From Orobanche coerulescens (taxonomy: Eukaryota > Streptophyta > Magnoliopsida > Lamiales > Orobanchaceae): a DNA stretch of 64,000 nt. The translations under genes were made by a program, and so were the position numbers. Under the pieces are notes generated by a model. That model saw only the letters and a list, made by a program, of their open reading frames with translations, did no database searches and was not told where the DNA came from. This document shows positions 1-10,724 of the stretch, one piece after another. Where the stretch lies: NCBI GenBank assembly GCA_033398695.1, contig CM065815.1, forward strand, positions 143,761,001-143,825,000. Direction: 5' to 3'. Each line of letters starts with the position of its first letter. Positions within the stretch are counted from its first letter, which is position 1.

Positions 1-50
1 GCGTTCATACAAGATCCCGGGTTCTGGCCCGCACCGCGGCCTCTTCCCAT
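1..50 (-). pseudogene. start of gag of Tekay-like Ty3 element A (cut by window edge)
   Basis: Read on the minus strand from position 50, the frame begins with Met followed by a Gly/Arg-rich run (MGRGRGAG) and continues off the window. The same Gly/Arg-rich start is seen in gag of element B at about 17650. Gag forms the particle that packages retrotransposon RNA. Only about 16 codons are visible, so intactness cannot be judged. The assignment rests on similarity to element B and on the leader, PBS and LTR that follow in the correct order. Confidence 0.7.
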
Positions 51-1216
51 GCGTCCTCTGACAGCTCTATCCATACTGAAGCAGGAAAGCCACATGATAA
101 TTATAGATCCCGCATGAATATCGCATTATGATTACGTGACGGAATGATAACAATGAGCATACACGCTATAACACAATGAATGCATTAATAATGCAATAAA
201 ATGATCGTCAACATGACGCTGAAATATGATAAGGTCGCATGAAAGATCGAATGAGGAAACATGATTACCTGCTGAAATTCCTGAAACGATTACCTTGAAC
301 AAGTTAACAAGGTTGAAAATTCGATCCATAAGATCAACAACTGAACAATGAGATGGACTGAATGATTAATGAATTAATCTGGACAATGATATTGACTAAG
401 TGATGAAGGAATTAACTGAGTGGTGAATGAATTAATTGAGCAATGATATTGAATGGGTGATGAATGAATTAACCGAGTGATGAATGAATTATCTGAGTAA
501 TGATATTGACTGAGTGATGAATGAATTAACTGAGTGATGAATGAATTATCTGAGTAATGATTTTGACTGAGTGATGAATGAATTAACTGAGTGATGAATG
601 AATTATCTGAGTAATGATATTGACTGAGTCATGAATGAAGTAACTGAGTGATGAATGAATTATCTGAGTAATGATATTGACTGAGTGATGAATGAATTAA
701 CTGAGTGATGAATGAATTATCTGAGTAATGATTTTGACTGAGTGATGAATGAATTAACTGAGTGATGAATGATATTGACAGAGTGATGAATTAATTAATT
801 GAGTGATGAGATCAAAATGATGATTGAGGATTATTAACTGATGAATGAGTTGATCCTTAACGCTTACACAAGTCACACGTGCTCTAAAACAATTATTCAT
901 GAATCAACCATAACACTAATATCACATATAGGTTTCAACAAAGCATGAATAATTAATGACATGATGAATGTATGAACATAAAGAGAATCGAGTCCTTACA
1001 CAGGTCATACGAAGCTTCGAGGTCTCGCGATACTAGTCTTCACTGACGACGACTCGATGAATGAATGACTCGTGCAGCCGTACTAATATTACGACTCACA
1101 AAACCCGGCTGACTAGATTGTCATAACCTGACAGTCCCACTACTACCGCGTCGGTAGAGCCACATAACTCACATATCAGGGTATCTCACAACCCAAAAGG
1201 CTCTGATACCATCTTC
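51..1216 (-). other. untranslated leader of element A with primer-binding site
   Basis: This stretch lies between gag and the 5' LTR of element A and has no convincing gene. The minus strand at 1211-1199 reads TGGTATCAGAGCC, the usual plant primer-binding site complementary to the 3' end of initiator tRNA-Met, five bases from the LTR end at 1217. The block at 250-310 (antisense) matches the leader of element B near 17450-17500, which confirms a shared family. Most of the rest is a tandem array listed separately. Confidence 0.85.
380..790. repeat. 57-bp tandem array in the element A leader
   Basis: The array repeats a 57-bp unit made of two 20-bp blocks (GAGTGATGAATGAATTAACT type) and one 17-bp block (GAGTAATGATATTGACT). 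About five to six units are visible with few substitutions. It lies between PBS and gag. Element B has only a two-copy, ~58-bp relative of this sequence near 17305-17420, so copy number differs strongly between family members. Confidence 0.85.
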
Positions 1217-1962
1217 TGTAACACCCCCAAATCTTATTGGGTTATTACAGTGCCGTGGACCCCACGCCAGGAGATCCACCAGGCGAATATGACTAAAATA
1301 CATTAAATTAACCAACAAGGGAAATCACAGTCCCTACCATGATATCCGACACAATATTCCGATAAGGAATTTCAACGACAAAAGTGGCCTACATGGCCAA
1401 AAAATGAAATACAACAACATCCACGAGCATCTGCTCGGGTAATACAACATGACAACAACTGACAAGACTGGAGTACACTCCAACTGACTGACCAACAATG
1501 AACAAATCGTACTAGTATCGCTCGAATGCCTCGTCGCCATCATCATGCCCCTGTGTCTCAACTCTCTCCTCGCAAGCACCTAAAACATGAAAACATGTTC
1601 CGCCCCCATGGGGTCAGTCATCCAGATAATGAACATCAAATACATGTATAACATGATATGCATCCAAAGGCAGAATGAAATGGTACAATGATAATAATAA
1701 TACGAGATGCTCACAAACCAAGGTAAGAACCGAGCATTCGTGAAACACTATGCCCAACGGCGAATCATAATCATAGAGTACCATAATGAATTACACGACA
1801 TGAACCAAACCAGAACTGAATTAATTATGAATCACAATGCCCGAAGGCTCCAATGAAATTACCAAGACAATCACAAAGGCCTGAAAGCCACTCAGCCGAA
1901 GCTGTCAAATATCACAATCACATGAAATCGGAACAGCCCGAAGCTGTAGTTAATGAGGGCTA

Positions 1963-2297
1963 ATAAGATCATAACCACGACCGTTACCTACTGAGCTGTA
2001 GGTGTTGGGAAGCCAACGGCGAAGGTTCAAGCCCCAAGCTTACCCATAAGATCATAAACACGACCGTGACCTACTGAGTTGTAGGTGTTGGGAAGCCAAC
2101 CGCGAAGGTTCAAGCCCCAAGCTTACCCATAAGATCATAAACACGACCGTGACCTACTGAGTTGTAGGTGTTGGGAAGCCAACCGCGAAGGTTCAAGCCC
2201 CAAGATTACCCATAAGATCATAAACATGACCGTGACCTACTGAGTTGTAGGTGTTGGGAAGCCAACCGCGAAGGTTCAAGCCCCAAGCTTACCCATA
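1963..2297. repeat. 83-bp tandem repeat, four copies, in LTR A
   Basis: Four near-identical 83-bp units begin at 1963, 2046, 2129 and 2212, each starting ATAAGATCATAA and containing CTACTGAGTTGTAGG. Differences between copies are single substitutions, so the expansion is young relative to the LTR. There is no coding sense. The solo LTR has a different array (93-bp units), so each LTR lineage amplified its own segment. Confidence 0.9.
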
Positions 2298-2458
2298 AGC
2301 ACTAGCCGAGACTAGCCTCCAAAATATAATTAATCACAAACGACAACGATTCGTAGATTACCGAATTCACGAGAATGATGGTGTGCTGCCTTGAGTCGGC
2401 CAACACGATAATGATGACTCACGGATGGGCACCGTCCTCGGTGGTCCCAATTCAATAC

Positions 2459-2735
2459 CTCGATTGCCTTAGAATGGCCAACCGATAACAATGATGCAGC
2501 GGATGATCCAATACCTCGATTGCCTCAAAACAGCCAATCGATAACAATGATACAGTGAATGATTGAACTCCTCGATTGCCTTAGAACGGTCAATCGATAA
2601 CAATGATACAATGAATGATTGAACTCCTCGATTGCCTTAGAACGGTCAATCGATAAGAATGATACAATGAATGATTGAACTTCTCGATTGCCTTAGAACG
2701 GTCAATCGATAACAATGATACAATGAATGCCTCGG
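2459..2735. repeat. 56-bp tandem repeat in LTR A
   Basis: Units of 56 bp carry CTCGATTGCCTTAGAACGG followed by TCAATCGATAACAATGATAC; clear starts are at 2571 and 2627. About five copies are present, the first ones diverged. The same unit in opposite orientation forms an eight-copy array inside pol of element B (18750-19215). Confidence 0.85.
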
Positions 2736-3651
2736 CACCTTTAATGGGCTACCGACGACGAAGATGAGAACGAATACGACAATGCCTTCAATCGGCCAAT
2801 ACAACATGAATGACAAGATGCCAACATTAATAACAATGATTACAACAACGTCTAGATCGACATCAATATTAACAACAACAACTGATACATCGATACTGCG
2901 AACCGGTGATCGATAATAACATTAACAACGAATATCTCAATGCCTTACCGGCCATTAATGAATGATAATAAACATTTGGCATAATTGCCGGAGAGTATCA
3001 TATCGAACGATCCCCTAATATCAATGAACTTATGAAGAGACTATGTCTCAGAATGATGCAACACATTCATACACATATATGATAACATTAATCTCATTGA
3101 CGAGTACAAGTATAAAACTTGCCTCAACCGAAGGCGATGAAATCCTTCCACGAACAACGAACGGCGTCCTCCGATAAACACAAGTACTCGAACAACCTTG
3201 AATGAAATAAAATTGATTCAATAACACAATATCAATCGAAATCAACATAACGACCGAAAGAAACTCTTTGGGGCATTTAATCGAACACTAAATGTTCAAA
3301 GTTCCTCAAGAGCCTAAGAATCATTAATCGGGTTGAACGAATTGAAAATATGGATATACAATCCATAGAACACGATTAATAATGTTTACTAACATCAACC
3401 GATTCATCAAAATCGGACTAGAATCGAAATTAAGAACAAATTCCCCAAAAAGTCAACTTGGAGGAAAATCAAGAAATATACCTTGATTCGACGAAGAACA
3501 CGGATTGGATGATGATATAATCAACAAGGATCTTCCAAAACGTCTTGGAATTGATTAGAATCGGCCAAGAACTCGATTTCCCGAGCCTCCCGTCGCCAGC
3601 CGCCGAAAAAAGGAGAAAAACGAGTAAAACTGAAGGTCTGGCCGAGCCCAG

Positions 3652-3661
3652 GCTATATATA
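3652..3661 (-). promoter_or_regulatory. TATA box of LTR A
   Basis: CTATATATAG lies about 10 bp on the transcription-downstream side of the first palindrome of the array at 3671. The arrangement matches the TATA boxes at 15381 and 22421 (element B) and 9005 (solo LTR), which supports it as the LTR promoter. The start site was not determined. Confidence 0.6.
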
Positions 3662-3670
3662 GCCGGCAGG

Positions 3671-3919
3671 GTTACGGCCGTAACCGGCAGTGCCTTACAG
3701 CCGTAACTCTGCCCTTACGGCCGTACTCGCGAGCCTTACGCCAGAATCGCATTCGTCAAAAATCGCCCGGACTGTCGGACACTTACGGCCGTAACTGACA
3801 CACATTACGGCCGTAACCAGCCTTCGTCCGGAAGATGCCCAGCGCCCGTACGACCGTAACTCTCGGCCCTTACGGCCGTAACTGGCATTCGTCAGGCCAT
3901 GCCTGCCGAGCACGTACGT
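3671..3919. repeat. TTACGGCCGTAA palindrome array upstream of TATA in LTR A
   Basis: The 12-bp perfect palindrome TTACGGCCGTAA and near variants recur at about 3671, 3694, 3714, 3783, 3805, 3846, 3869 and 3914, and continue at 12000 and 12013 across the nested insertion. Neighbouring copies are mostly 20-23 bp apart. The array sits directly upstream (minus strand) of the LTR TATA box. It is CpG-rich and non-coding; a role as clustered protein-binding sites is inferred. Confidence 0.85.
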
Positions 3920-5195
3920 GTTGTGGGAAAATCCCTCAGAATATGCCGCAAGTGCACGGTGTCAACAAGTAATAAAGTGATAAGTAAAGTATCGTTCCCT
4001 CGAGGACTGATTTCACTAAGTACCAAAATATAGTCAACTCACAATTTTATTTGAAGAACAATTATATGGAATTTATATCTAAACTAATTTCAGAAAAATA
4101 GATAATAATAGTAATAAGGGTGTAGGATTATGATTTTCACCTCAAACAATCAGGAATGATTTTTATTCAATTCAATTCACTTTTATTCAATTGATTGTAA
4201 GCCAGGAATTCCTAAATTATTCTAAAGCCTCTCCCAAGGCCGATATAAAATACTACGAATTATTAACTCGATATATCCCTATTCGAATTAGATAATTAAT
4301 AGCTAAAACAGTTCAAGAATTCCCACAAATAGGCTTCACAATTCCCATGAGTATATCCCTATCTCACGAAAATCATGATTATTCTCACAAGAACTATGCC
4401 TAAATTTCATCTCCCGAATTCATAAAGACATTCAAAACAATTCAACTGTTGGCCAGATAATTAAAAAGCATTAATAACAATGAGAAAAATCCAACTCAAT
4501 ATGAATAACGAGTAAATTAAAATAATAATAATAATTAAATCAAACCGTCATGTAATCGGCTACCATCACAACCCTACTCGAATAGATCTAGAAACTAAGA
4601 TGCGGAAAAATTAAGAAAAACCGTAAGGGATCCGTGATCTTATCGTCGCCCACAAATCTCTTCGTTTCCGCTCTCCCCGGAGTCTTGTGTTCTGCTTGAT
4701 TTCTTCCCCGCCGATCCCCCTGGTTCTAATAATTGATGTGCCTTTTATAGATTTTCTTTTTCAATTGCCCTCCCCTTCAGTAGGTGTCTCACGAAAAAGA
4801 AATCCAATCATTCCTCCTCAAAGTGCTCCTCTCGGCACACCCAAAACAAAAGCCCAATGATCTGCGGCCCAACACAAAGAATTCTGCACACTTAGTTTCC
4901 TCACAGTGGCGTCTTTTTTCCTCCTGTGCCGCGGCTCACTTGGTGTGTGCCGCGTCACACAGTACAGTGTGCACAGCATTCGCTGGTTGTCTTCGTCTGT
5001 CGCGGTTCACTTGGTGTGTGCCGCGGCTCATGACCAAAAACTGCTATTTTCGCCCGTTTTTCATCGTTTTGGCTTCCGGACTCCGATTTCCTGCAAAACA
5101 TATAAGAATAATGCATTAAAAGCTCATTTATGCTGATTTAGGCTCAAGATGGATATAAAATAATGACATAAAAGAGCATAAAAATACACCTAACA
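3920..5195 (-). repeat. 3' LTR of the Athila/Tat-like element
   Basis: This 1276-bp LTR is nearly identical to 10725-11997; visible differences are scattered substitutions, an indel in an ATA run, and divergence in the GCCGCGG region near 4960. It contains paired GC palindromes (GTGCCGCGGC type) at about 4926, 4948, 4998 and 5020, and on the minus strand a TATA box CTATAAAAGGC at about 4740-4752. The interior side (5196-5215) carries the polypurine tract. Confidence 0.9.
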
Positions 5196-6824
5196 AATAC
5201 CCCCAAACTTGAGCCTTTGCTTGTCCTCAAGCAAAATAAAATTCAATTTTAAACAAAATGTATCGTGAATAATCATGCAAATTCATAGTGCTCAACTTAA
5301 TCAATACTACCCTGAAAATCTCAAAGAATAATACAAGTATCGTAATATTGAGTCACGTCCCGGACACTGATTCCACATAGTAACCAATTTCAGTCCTAAT
5401 CAATTGTTCATGAAGAAAATCAAGCTCAAAGATTAACAATCGTGAATTTAACTGACCGTCAATATGAAGGGTTAGATTAAACAAGCTAATTCCGATCCAT
5501 GATCTAGTGGCAAAAATTTAAGAGTTTCATAATCGACATTACTCCTCGGACAGCATTCTCTTATGTATGATCAATAATATGATTCGAGTTAACCACTAGG
5601 TTTCGGCTCTCGGGATATTTCATCGGGATGATCCTAGGGTGGATTTCCATTCTCATGTATCGGGGAACCGTTTGACGTAAAAGACACTCATGGGGAACAT
5701 GGATGCTTCTAGTTACTAAGCCCCCCTCTACAGCGGAGAAAAAACTCGAATAGCAAGTCCCGCATGTCAAGGTTGCTGTTTTACGCGAGAGTAAACAACG
5801 GGTCACGTGAATACCCCCGGTTACTAGGCTTCCCATCATCGGTAATGCGATATTTCTAAATTATTAATCTACTCAGGGTCGCCGTTTTACGCGAGAGTAA
5901 ACAACGGGTCACGTGAATACCCCCGGTTACTAGATTTCCCATCATAGAACAACTAATATCTCGAAAAATTGTCCGACTCTAAACTCAATCCAAGTGCCAA
6001 CAAGACTCATATTACTGGACGACTAGCTACGCGAAAAGTTTAACCAAACGTATAAACGGTGATTTAAAAACACGTATGTCTCCTTTCTTATCTGCTAAAA
6101 TTTCTACAAAAACGATAAAATTTCGGACCTAACTGAATACTTAACAGAAACATATATCACTGACTACAACTCGACTAAACTCAACCGTTTCTTCCAAGAG
6201 AAATCAGTATTGTAACATCAGTTTTAACACATGGAAGCATGAAAAATTCACGAAAAGTAAAGCAATGATGAAATCGCAATTTATAACCAAGAAACTCAAT
6301 TCCACTACACATAAAATCATCCATAATAAAACTCATGTAAAAATAAAAGAGATAAGGAAAAGTGAAGCTTATTCCAAATGTCTTCTTGAAAGCCAGCACA
6401 TGTCCGAGTGGAATCGACTGTCCATACGTCCAATAACGCTCAACATCACGAGGGATCCCCAAACTTAGTCTCTAGTCATGAAATAACAATATACATTAAA
6501 TCACGAAAGACTAGAATATGAAGAATAATAACTCATTTGGGGTTAAAATATTAGAGAGATAAGGCCCACAAGAATACGAATCCAAAAGAAATAACAAAAC
6601 AAAGAAAAAATTAATAACTAGAAATCAAATAAAAATAACTAACTAGAAAGCAATTAAAAATGATGGGTTGCCTCCCATCAAGCGCTCTATTTTACGTCTT
6701 GAGCACGACGTGGCAAAAAGAGTTTAACGTGGCTTTTTTCTAGGGAGATTGCCAAATGCCCCCTTCTTGCAATCTATAAGCCTCTTATGCCATAAGGGAG
6801 GCTTTGGTTCATGCTTGGTTGCCA
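5196..6824 (-). other. 3' internal region of the Athila/Tat-like element, no enzyme genes
   Basis: No polyprotein domains are visible. The stretch contains a duplicated block of about 60 bp (TTTTACGCGAGAGTAAACAA followed by an ACGGGTCACGTG segment) at about 5770-5836 and 5885-5946, with a more diverged third relative near 5680. Near 6660-6690 is the conserved TTGCCTCCCATCAAGCGC motif often seen in Athila/Tat-type elements. The tail of the single ORF of this element lies near 6726-6824. Confidence 0.6.
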
Positions 6825-7590
6825 CAAATTTTAACACCCCCAAATCCGCTCAGGGATATTACACGCCGTAGACCCTCTCCTCGAGGATCTACCAGGCTGA
6901 TAACTAAAATCAAACATCTAAACCTCGCCTTTAAGGCTAAAATGACTCAGTAGACCGATTTGGTCTTTCAACAAATACATACAACTCAATTCCAAACACA
7001 TACCCACGCAGGGGTCAAAATACAATAAACTCCCGTACAACGGGAAAAGATCTTGCAATGAAAAGAAAATACAACTAGACCAAAACGACGTCAAGATCCT
7101 CGTGTGATTAGTATCGTTCATCTTTCATCATCCTTCGTGCCGACCTGTGCTATGCTCCAAAACCCGAATGCAAAATAGACATCCACCCCGAATACTCTGG
7201 GGTTAGCAAAACTCCACTGTTTTGCTAGTGCAAGTACAAGTGCAAAATACGAGCCATACATTAAAAATTTCAAGAACAATAATAATCAGAAAATCCTCAA
7301 GGTTCCAAACGTGTGAAAAGTACTTCCCGAGGCACGAGTTTGAGTAAAACTTTCCAAATCCGAAAGATCACAAATAACGAGAATGGTTTGCAAAATGGTT
7401 TAGAATACCCTCGGGAGTTTTAATAGAAATCAAATTAGGGATATCAAATCCATATCTTTCCAAGAATCAATAGGGTCATAGCCCAAATGTTTTGTTTTCG
7501 CAAATAGAAAACCAACAACAATTCACAGGGCCAGAGCCCAACATCACGTGTCCTCAACGGACATAAAATCAACACAACGTAATCATGCAC

Positions 7591-7962
7591 AAGCATCGCC
7601 TTGGGAACAGAGTAATATCATAGATTCCCGCACGAGGCCTCGAAGGACCCTCCCGCACTGGCTAGCTAAACAAATCTCAACATAAGCATCGCCTTGGGAA
7701 CAGAGTAATATCATAGATTCCCGCACGAGGCCTCGAAGGACCCTCCCGCACTGGCTATCTAAACAAATCACAACATAAGCATCGCCTTGGGAACAGAGTA
7801 ATATCATAGATTCCCGCACGAGGCCTCGAAGGACCCTTCCGCACTGGCTAGCTAAACAAATCACAACATAAGCATCGCCTTGGGAACAGAGTAATATCAT
7901 AGATTCCCGCACGAGGCCTCGAAGGACCCTCCCGCACTGGCTAGCTAAACAAACTCAAGCAC
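7591..7962. repeat. 93-bp tandem repeat, four copies, in the solo LTR
   Basis: Units start AAGCATCGCCTTGGGAACAG at 7591, 7684, 7777 and 7870. They are 93 bp (31 codons), so an antisense open frame of 109 codons arises by chance; it is not a gene. The copies differ by only one to three bases. Confidence 0.92.
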
Positions 7963-9004
7963 GAGTAATATATCACACCGAGGATATCCAAACAATACAC
8001 CCAGAGGCATCAAACACTTAGTAAAACAACACGTCAACCACAATGCACCGAAATGAAACAATATACGTCCACACGCAATTACCAAGTGCATCATCAACAC
8101 CAACATGTCCATAAGATTCACATACTCGTTCGAGAAACACATCGATCACAAAACACACACGATTTTGAAAGAGGGCCTTTAACAAGGCTAACCAAATCTT
8201 TTGAAAACTCGTTTTAAACAATCAAACAAATATATAAAGACGATCACCAATTATCACATTCACAAAACAAGAATAGTATGGGCAAGGTACTTGCCTCGAA
8301 TAAGAACAACGCGGAGAATCGACCGAAGTAGGTTGGCCCGAACCGACTACGAACCTGCCGACTCTACCGAACGCCAACTCACGTCCACAAACTATGAAGG
8401 ACAAATAATAACAATGAAATGAATTCCATAACACGACTCAAAGCCGTTGAATTCAAAGAACGGATGACGAAAGTTCACGGATTTCCCCCAAAACGGCCAA
8501 GAACACGATTCGTTCCGTCAAAACCCGAAAACGGAATTCCAAGTTGAAATATGGATATACAATCCATAGAATATGTTTAACAACATCATTTAACCATAAT
8601 CGATCCATCGAAAACGGATGAAAAACGAGATCGGGGACAAATCCCTCAAAAAGTCAATTCGAAGGAAATCAAGAATTATACTTCGATTCGACGAAGAACA
8701 ATGGATTAAATGATGTTAAACACAAGAATACTATCAAGATTAATCATACCCATCATGAATTAATCAACAACACGGAACGAATCGGACGAAAATGCAAAAA
8801 TCCCCAAATTCACGAAATTAGGGTTCTAAGGAAAATTACCTTGATTCGCTGGATCAAAGGTTGATAACGGACGATCGATTGATGTTATGAACTCAAGGAC
8901 TTCATGGATTTGTTGTTAAACAACATGGCTTCGTCTCCCATGAATCGCATTCGCGGACGGAGAAGGAAGGAAATGAAAAACGAAGTGAAATGTGACTGCT
9001 CAGC

Positions 9005-9014
9005 CATATTTATA
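9005..9014 (-). promoter_or_regulatory. TATA box of the solo LTR
   Basis: The minus strand reads TATAAATATGG about 11 bp from the first palindrome at 9024, the same layout as in LTR A and element B. The promoter could still be active because the LTR is complete, but nothing in the sequence shows transcription. Confidence 0.55.
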
Positions 9015-9023
9015 CTGGCCAGA

Positions 9024-9420
9024 CTAGCGTGCGCTAGCCTTCCCGGACTAGCGTGCGCTATTGGCCGGTATCGGCCGAGCACCCTCGGCCAGGGCCCACA
9101 CGACCCGGCATCACCGACCAACCTCGCCGAACTCGCCGATTGACTCCCGCTGGCGTGCGCTACGGCCGGATACTGCGCGCGCTAGCGGCACTCGGTAGCC
9201 ACCGGATCTGCCCGCCAGTAACGACGCTAGCCGGCCGACGGCGTGCGCTACGCCTTCCGACTAGCGCGCTACGCTCGGCGTAGCGTGCGCTACTGCCCGA
9301 TCTGGCCGAGTCGAGTAACCTCGAAACCCCAGCTGCCCGGGCGATAGCGTCGCTAGGCCACCGGCGTCGCTACACTGCCGGTTAGCGCGCGCATCCTTCC
9401 GGCCGAAGCGTGCGCTACGC
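9024..9420. repeat. CTAGCGTGCGCTAG-type palindrome array in the solo LTR
   Basis: Near-palindromes of the form TAGCGTGCGCTA or TAGCGCGCTA recur at about 9024, 9048, 9151, 9173, 9238, 9260, 9279, 9345, 9364, 9383 and 9404, mostly 19-24 bp apart. They occupy the position that TTACGGCCGTAA occupies in LTR A and element B, immediately upstream of TATA, but with a different core. The region is strongly CpG-rich. Confidence 0.8.
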
Positions 9421-9980
9421 GGTTCTGCCGCACCGTCGGCCGGTGCCATAATCGTCCGGCGATCCATAGCCGTCGGCGATCCGCAACCGCTGTGGCTCGG
9501 CGACCGATTTCCAAAACGTGCGGGCGAACACGGCGAAAGTTCGCGTAAAACTTAAACGACTCGAATTGAAAGCGTAATACCATAATTAGTCATACGCGAC
9601 CAAGAAACGGGTCGAGACGACAATTACTGATACGGATACCGTAACTTTCAAGAATTTACAAAATGGCCCAAAGCGCGGAAATCACGATACGTGATCGAAT
9701 AACCAAACCGAAGTTCACAACACGTCTAACAAAGTTAAACGGACTTGCGGGAAACTCGAAACAACAGTTTCGGACGAGATTCGCAAGAATCGAACTCAAG
9801 TGCGGAAAAGTCGCTAAAAAGCACAGAACTCAACGAAACGACACCGAAACGAACTCGGATGTCAAAAAGTGTAGAATTAATCATTCTCAGAATGACGAAA
9901 CGGACATGAGCGAGTCGTCAAAACAGACTTCCGCCGAAAAAAAAAGAAATTACCGGAAATCGAAAATTGCGGATATTACA

Positions 9981-10617
9981 CAAATAATGAGTAAGAATAA
10001 TTGTCCGGACAACCAAAAAATAATTGAAGAATGTAATAATTATAAGGCATGAAAAAATAAGCAGAGTTCGAATGGGTAGATAATAAAGACATGTCACGAA
10101 CAACCTCATTAGAACTCATGGTATCAGCCTCAACAGAATCAAAAGTAATAGGGTTAATCTCTCCCATTATGGATTTAGGAAAAATTATGCGCGGCACCGT
10201 TAATAAAATTTTTGGCACATAAGTGTTCTCCTTATTAGTCGAAGTTTGATGACAATCTAATGAAATTTCTTGGGAAACATCATCAATGGTAACTTCTTCT
10301 ACAAGATCATCACACTTTATGTAATTATCGAGTGCTGGGGGATCGACCCTAAAACTTAGCATGTCTTTCTTCTCAACCTCCCCCTCAACTTCACTACTAA
10401 ATAAATGAGCTGGAAAATAACCATAGTGAATCTCAAGACCACGACGTGCACATTCTAGCTCAAAAAGGGTACTATCAGGATTTTTAAGAGTGTCTACATA
10501 TTGTTCAAGCATGGTCTTTTGTTTTGGGGGAGGGGGCTGACTGACCCTATTTGGAAAATTATTAAGAACATCAAAATTTATGAAATGCCAAGGGCCACGA
10601 TACTCAAAGGAAAACAT
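9981..10617 (-). pseudogene. ORF of the Athila/Tat-like element, unknown product, split by the solo LTR
   Basis: A minus-strand frame starts at Met 10617 and runs about 210 codons to the solo LTR insertion at 9980. In the uninterrupted element the frame would have continued into 6829-6726 before a stop. The visible part is acidic in the middle (EVEGEVEKK, CDDLVEEVTIDD), has a PPPPK stretch near the start, and shows no zinc knuckle, protease or RT motif. It may be a gag-like or accessory protein of non-autonomous Tat/Athila elements, but I do not recognise a named domain. Confidence 0.5.
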
Positions 10618-10724
10618 AACGAAGAAAATAAAAATATAGAGACTAAAAAAAACTTCAAATTAAAATTAGAGTCGCTTGGTATTGATATTAGCGAAAAATC
10701 GAGTCCCAACAATGGCCAAAAACT

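Larger units (their letters stand above)
6830..9980 (-). mobile_element. solo LTR of the Tekay-like family, nested inside the Athila-like element
   Basis: The minus strand starts TGTAATATCCGCAATTTTCG at 9980 and ends GGGGGTGTTAAA at 6830 (terminal base pair mutated from CA). A perfect 5-bp duplication CAAAT flanks it (6825-6829 and 9981-9985). At 3151 bp it aligns with LTR A, for example the shared GAAACTCGAAAC...TTTCGGACGAGATTCGC block at 9749 and 12330. No internal region remains, so unequal recombination between two LTRs is the usual explanation. It interrupts the Athila-like element's ORF. Confidence 0.9.

Noticed and set aside
460..780. CRISPR-like regular repeats
   Set aside because: The units are contiguous without unique spacers, lie in a retrotransposon leader and the genome is a plant's; it is a simple tandem array.
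7583..7912. 109-codon antisense ORF with repeating peptide
   Set aside because: It is the translation of four 93-bp tandem units inside a solo LTR; the unit length is a multiple of three, so the frame stays open by chance.
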